A stretch of 64,000 nucleotides of DNA, taken from NCBI GenBank assembly GCA_037974665.1, contig CM075764.1:84186325-84250324 (forward strand), in the 5' to 3' direction. Both the position numbers and the translations under genes were made by a program. Below, piece by piece: positions 59,950-64,000 of this stretch (position 1 is the first letter of the stretch; every line of letters starts with the position of its first letter). This DNA is from Ehretia macrophylla (Eukaryota; Streptophyta; Magnoliopsida; Boraginales; Ehretiaceae). A model generated the notes under the pieces. It did not search any database, was not told where the DNA came from, and worked only from the letters and a program-made list of their open reading frames with translations.

Positions 59950-60814
59950 TGAGTGAGAGAAATATTTGTGACGTAAGTGGTATCAATGGATATTATGTAA
60001 ATGGATGGGTGTTGATGGGGCCCAATCTTTGACCTCCTCCTTATGGGCTCTTGTCTTTTTCTTCTTCTTTTTTTTTTCTTCTTCTTTTTGATTTCATTTA
60101 ATTTTTTTTTTTTTTTTTGGGTTCAAGATTTCATAAATGTTATAAAGTTCAATAATATCCACAGTGTAATACTTTACTCCCTTAATATTTATTTCATTTA
60201 CTCACCAAATATTTATCTTGTAACTCTGAATTTCTATATCTATATGTTTGTTGCCAATGAAGATAACCATAGGAGGTAGTACTTAGGATGAATGTATATC
60301 TATACGCCTAATATTTAACGCAATAATAAATTTATAAATAAACGGTAATAGTATTAGAGAAAATTCTCGTATCATTTCCAAGAGAATGAAAAAAAAGGAG
60401 AATGGAGAGATTTTAGATTATTCATTCAATTCTTCAACGATATTGCTATCTTTTTCTCTATTTCCCTTTGTAAAATTGAAGAAGAATCTTTTGAAATATA
60501 TAATTTTCTTTATGGGTGATGCATGTGTACTATTACAAATTTTTCTATATAAAGAGTTCATAGTATATGATATTTGTGATACTTTCTTCCTAGAAATTGA
60601 ACAAACCAAATGATTCTGAGTAGTAAAACACATGTATACAAAGACTAGATTTGCAAGAGAGAAAAAATATATATGCTCCCTATGCATGGGTTTTGTTCAT
60701 GTTAATATAATACAATAACAGTTGATATGTTTTTTTGTGATTGTTTATGTTTATAAGTGCAAAACTAACAAATTTTGAGCATATATATAGGCTAAATTTT
60801 TTATATTCAAAAAG
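59950..60814. other. Intergenic sequence upstream of LARP6
   Basis: No gene seen. T-rich runs at 60058-60119 give an apparent open frame of Phe-rich codons, which is low complexity. Confidence 0.5.
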
Positions 60815-60994
60815 GGATATCGAATGCCCTTAAATTATCCATGTGCATTACATGCAAAGAGATGGTGCAAAGCCCACCATAGGTTTAGATGTTACAAAGT
60901 ATTTAGAAAGTAAATTGTTACATTGCATTTACATTATGATGATAAAGTATTATTCACGCTAATTTTGTCCTTTGCTTTGTATGTTTTGTCTTTG

Positions 60995-61082
<88 letters not shown>

Positions 61083-61346
61083 TGCGCGTGTGTGTGTTTA
61101 GGGATATCCAATGCCCTTAAATTATCCATGTGCATTACATGCAAAGAGATGGTAGAAAGCCTACCATAGGTTTAGATGTTACAAAGTAAATGTTAGAAAG
61201 TAAATTGTTACATTGGATATACATTATGATGATAAAGTATTACTCACGCTAATTTTGTCCTTTGCTTTTTATGTTATGTCTTTGATTTTATTTATATATA
61301 TATATGTGTTTGTGTGTGTGTGTGTGAATGTGTGTGCGTGTGTTTA
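60815..61346. repeat. Segmental tandem duplication with TA/TG microsatellites
   Basis: Two copies of a 245-287 bp unit starting 'gggatatcSaatgcccttaaattatcc' (60815 and 61102), each ending in a (TA)n-(TG)n array. The first array spans about 60999-61097 (TA then TG), the second about 61291-61340. Another 'tttaggga' begins right after the second copy. Confidence 0.85.
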
Positions 61347-61403
61347 GGGATGAGAATTGTCCATTGAAATCTAGAGGATGGCCTACATTGTTGAGGTAAT
61401 GTT

Positions 61404-62550
61404 GGGAAAATTACACCAGAGGTTCCCATTGTTTCACTTTTTCTTAAATTAGTCTCTATTATTTTAAATAACTCAAATCAGCCCCTAATATTTTTAAAAA
61501 ATATCAATTTAGTCTCTGTTGTTAAATACTTAAATGAAAATCTATAAAATAACTAAAATATCCTTAAAAATTAATTGAAAGTACTAAACTACTCATCCCA
61601 TCCCCTACCCCTGATAAACCCCAACGACTCAACCCCCTAAGCCTCTTCATTCCTGATACCACCCCTTTCTCCTAGCCTCTCATCCTATCACCAACCCCCA
61701 CTACCCAATCCCATCTCCAATCCTCAGTACCCAATCCCATCACCAACCTCACAACCCCCAATTCGCGTTATCTTCAAACCCCCACCCCACTATTGTGTGT
61801 GTGTATTATATATATATGTATGTATGTGTGTTCAATAATGTGTGTATATGTGTTGTATATCTATGTATATATGTTTATTATATATATATGGTATATATGT
61901 GGGTATTTGTATGTGTCTATATATGGTTATATATATGTATATATGCTTGTTAGTGTGTATGTTATATGTATATATGCATGGTGTGTGGGTATCCATAGGT
62001 GGTGATGGTGGTGGTGCTAGGGTGTGTATAGGTGGTATTTGTGTGTTGTATGTGATTGTGTGTGTATTTAAAGAGTGTTTGTATGTTTTATATGATTTTG
62101 TGTATGTGTGTTGAATGTGATTGTGGTGGTAGTAGTGGTGTAGTGGTCGTGGTAGTGGTAGTAGTGGTGGTGGTAGTGGTAGTAGTGGTATTAATAAAGG
62201 TGAAAGAGATTGATTGGGGAAAGATAAAGGGACGAAATTAATTTTTTTTACATGTTTAGAGACTAAATTATTTTTTATTTGTAAACTTTGAGGACTAAAT
62301 TGAATTATTTATAAACTTTGGTAAATAAATTGAAGTTTTATGAAGATATTATATTATTTTTATCACTTTACCCCTATGTTACTATTCATTTTCGTTAAAT
62401 TTAACACCAATAAATTGACACTTTTAAAAAATATTGGGAACTGATTTAAAATTTTATGGGAACAATGAGAAATTATTTGAACCATTTAAAATAATGGAGA
62501 TTAATTTAAGAAAAAGTGTAATCATCGAGACTACTGATGCTATTTTTCCC
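61404..62550. mobile_element. DNA-transposon-like element with long terminal inverted repeats
   Basis: The left arm (61404-61541) begins GGGAAAATTACACC and reads 'ctttttcttaaattagtctctattattttaaata...aatcag...caatttagtctctg'. The right arm (62386-62550), read in reverse, begins GGGAAAAATAGCATC and carries the same blocks in the same order with an extra ~30 bases. The core has C-rich segments (61580-61790), AT/GT repeats and a GGT/GTA run (61995-62190). No transposase is visible and no target duplication could be matched. This layout fits a non-autonomous Mutator-like or foldback element. Confidence 0.6.
62110..62190. repeat. (GGT/AGT)n low-complexity run
   Basis: About 80 bases of GGT, AGT and GTA triplets in the core of the inverted-repeat element. 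The open frame on it (poly-Val) is not a gene. Confidence 0.85.
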
Positions 62551-64000
62551 TTATTAAAACTAAAATATTTCGTAATTTTTTATTTCGACAAAAACAATCT
62601 GCTCATCTTTTAGTTAACTTACTCTAAGCTCCCCTTTATCTTATCAATTTAATTTTTTTCCATTTAATTTTTTCTGTAAGTTTAGATTAATATTCTTTGA
62701 AGTTTTTCCTCAACTAATTGTTTATATACATATAGGATGTAATAGTAAATGCAAAAATACTACATAGTCTTTTGTTCTTAATTGTGAAAAATATAAACCA
62801 TAGATTCAAAAAACCAAATGATATGGAAAATATTTGTGCCGAATTATGTTATTCTACACCAATTTTATTGAGATAAACAAAATATAGTAAATACTTTACT
62901 CTACTTGATGGAAAATAGAGATAGACCCTTGCTAACGGAAACTTGAAATGTTGCTTACACTTAATTAGTCCTACTCCATATAATTAATCATTAAAATCCT
63001 CTAGCTTTTAACATACTTCTTTGATCGCAAAAATGACCAAAGAAAAAAAAATCCATGTTTCCAAAATCTCATTATAACACTACCTCTCCTCACTCCTATC
63101 CTTCTATCATATGTAAGGCTTTTATTAGTTTATTCCTTAAATCAAGAATAAGCTAGTGACACACACATGAATAGTCATGTTAAGCCTTACAACTTTTTTG
63201 CAACTTTTAGGATCTATTTTTACTAGGGACTAGGCTTCAGTTGATTTGTCTCCTTCCATGCTAGTAATTAAAAAAAAAAAAAAGGTAGTAGTTAACTTCA
63301 AGTTAGTCCTAACAACTTCCTCAACTCTGGAAGATCATTAGTGTGCTAGCATGTAATTGAAGGTTTCGGGAATTCTAAGATCTTTACTTAATGAGAAGCA
63401 AATTTACATTTTTGGGTCATATATACATCGGAATTTTGAGGCTTGTAGGTAAACTTCAGCAATTGCAAGAGGCATTCGACAGAAAAGAAAAAAAAAAAAA
63501 AAAAAGGAAGAGGCCTAGCGGTCAATGATTAAAAGGGTCCATTTGAAAGTGCAAAAAGTTCTTTGTTTTATTTATTTTAAAGATAAATGACAATAGAATT
63601 TCATATTTGCCCTAGATGCGTGTTACTCCAATAGGACCATAATGAGACAAGACCTTTTTTCACAACTCCTTTATATCTCAAAACCCCCTATATTTAGAGG
63701 AGCTATTGTTATTAAATAACTCCAACGGCTCTCCTATCAAATCGCTATCTTTTAGGCTATCCTTAAAATGAAATTCACTTTGGGAGAGTGGACGAATTTT
63801 CTAGCCCATCCAGGCTTTAGTTATGGTTTTAATTAAAGTTTATTATTAAATTATTTATTTCTTCATTGTATTATACTAATTTTTTATGTTTGTTTTTATA
63901 GATGGACCAACACAATAGAACATTAATACTAATAAATTATGAAATATCATCAAAACAATGAAAAATTCTAAATAAAAAATATAGAGCTATTTGAAAAGTT
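62551..64000. other. AT-rich intergenic sequence
   Basis: No gene, RNA gene or repeat end recognised. A-runs lie near 63270-63283 and 63485-63505. Confidence 0.45.

Noticed and set aside
60043-60279. Phe/Ile-rich frame upstream of LARP6
   Set aside because: Encoded by poly-T runs; no conserved motif.
61793-62114. Tyr/Cys/Val-rich open frames in TG/TA repeats
   Set aside because: Microsatellite artefacts inside the inverted-repeat element.
62056-62241. Open frame encoding a run of valines
   Set aside because: Produced by GGT/AGT triplet repeats; low complexity, no gene evidence.

Overview
This is a plant nuclear window, most likely from a eudicot. It is AT-rich, packed with Ty1/copia and Ty3/gypsy LTR retrotransposons in several states of decay, and carries one recognisable host gene. 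That gene is a ten-exon LARP6-type La-related protein on the minus strand, with GT..AG introns at every junction I could read. Nothing prokaryotic, viral or organellar is visible. I cannot name the species from the sequence.

Layout. 1-4195 is the 5' part of a minus-strand Ty3/gypsy element (start of pol, protease, zinc knuckle, gag, primer-binding site, 5' LTR); it continues past the left edge and sits in the LTR of a related element (4196-7165). 7166-9553 holds LTR fragments. 9554-18041 is a decayed minus-strand copia element (here 'D'). 18042-21249 is anonymous sequence ending in a polypurine tract and LTR start typical of a Ty3-like element. 21250-45449 is a plus-strand copia element ('A'). 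Its 5' LTR is split by a minus-strand copia ('B', 22393-38393). B in turn carries a solo-LTR-like insert (24471-25695) and a young copia ('C', 26411-36125). 45591-47449 and 49522-50243 are further LTR-type insertions.

The nest A > B > C is supported by target-site duplications at each level and by LTR divergence falling inward: roughly 11% over the first ~123 bases of A, about 15/238 in B, about 18/1954 in C. C is almost intact: equal 1954-bp LTRs, a perfect AATAA duplication, and a single gag-pol frame broken only by two stop codons.

51584-59605 is the LARP6 gene. Its ten exons join to 534 codons with PAM2, La-motif, RRM-like and SUZ-C regions, which fits an RNA-binding protein that also contacts poly(A)-binding protein. 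To its right, 59950-64000 has no gene. It holds microsatellites with a segmental tandem duplication (60815-61346) and a 1.15-kb element with long imperfect terminal inverted repeats (61404-62550).

I did not find a clearly new gene system. The most informative features are the dated nest, sequence blocks shared between different retrotransposon families, and the LARP6 gene model. All identities and counts were read by eye, not computed.
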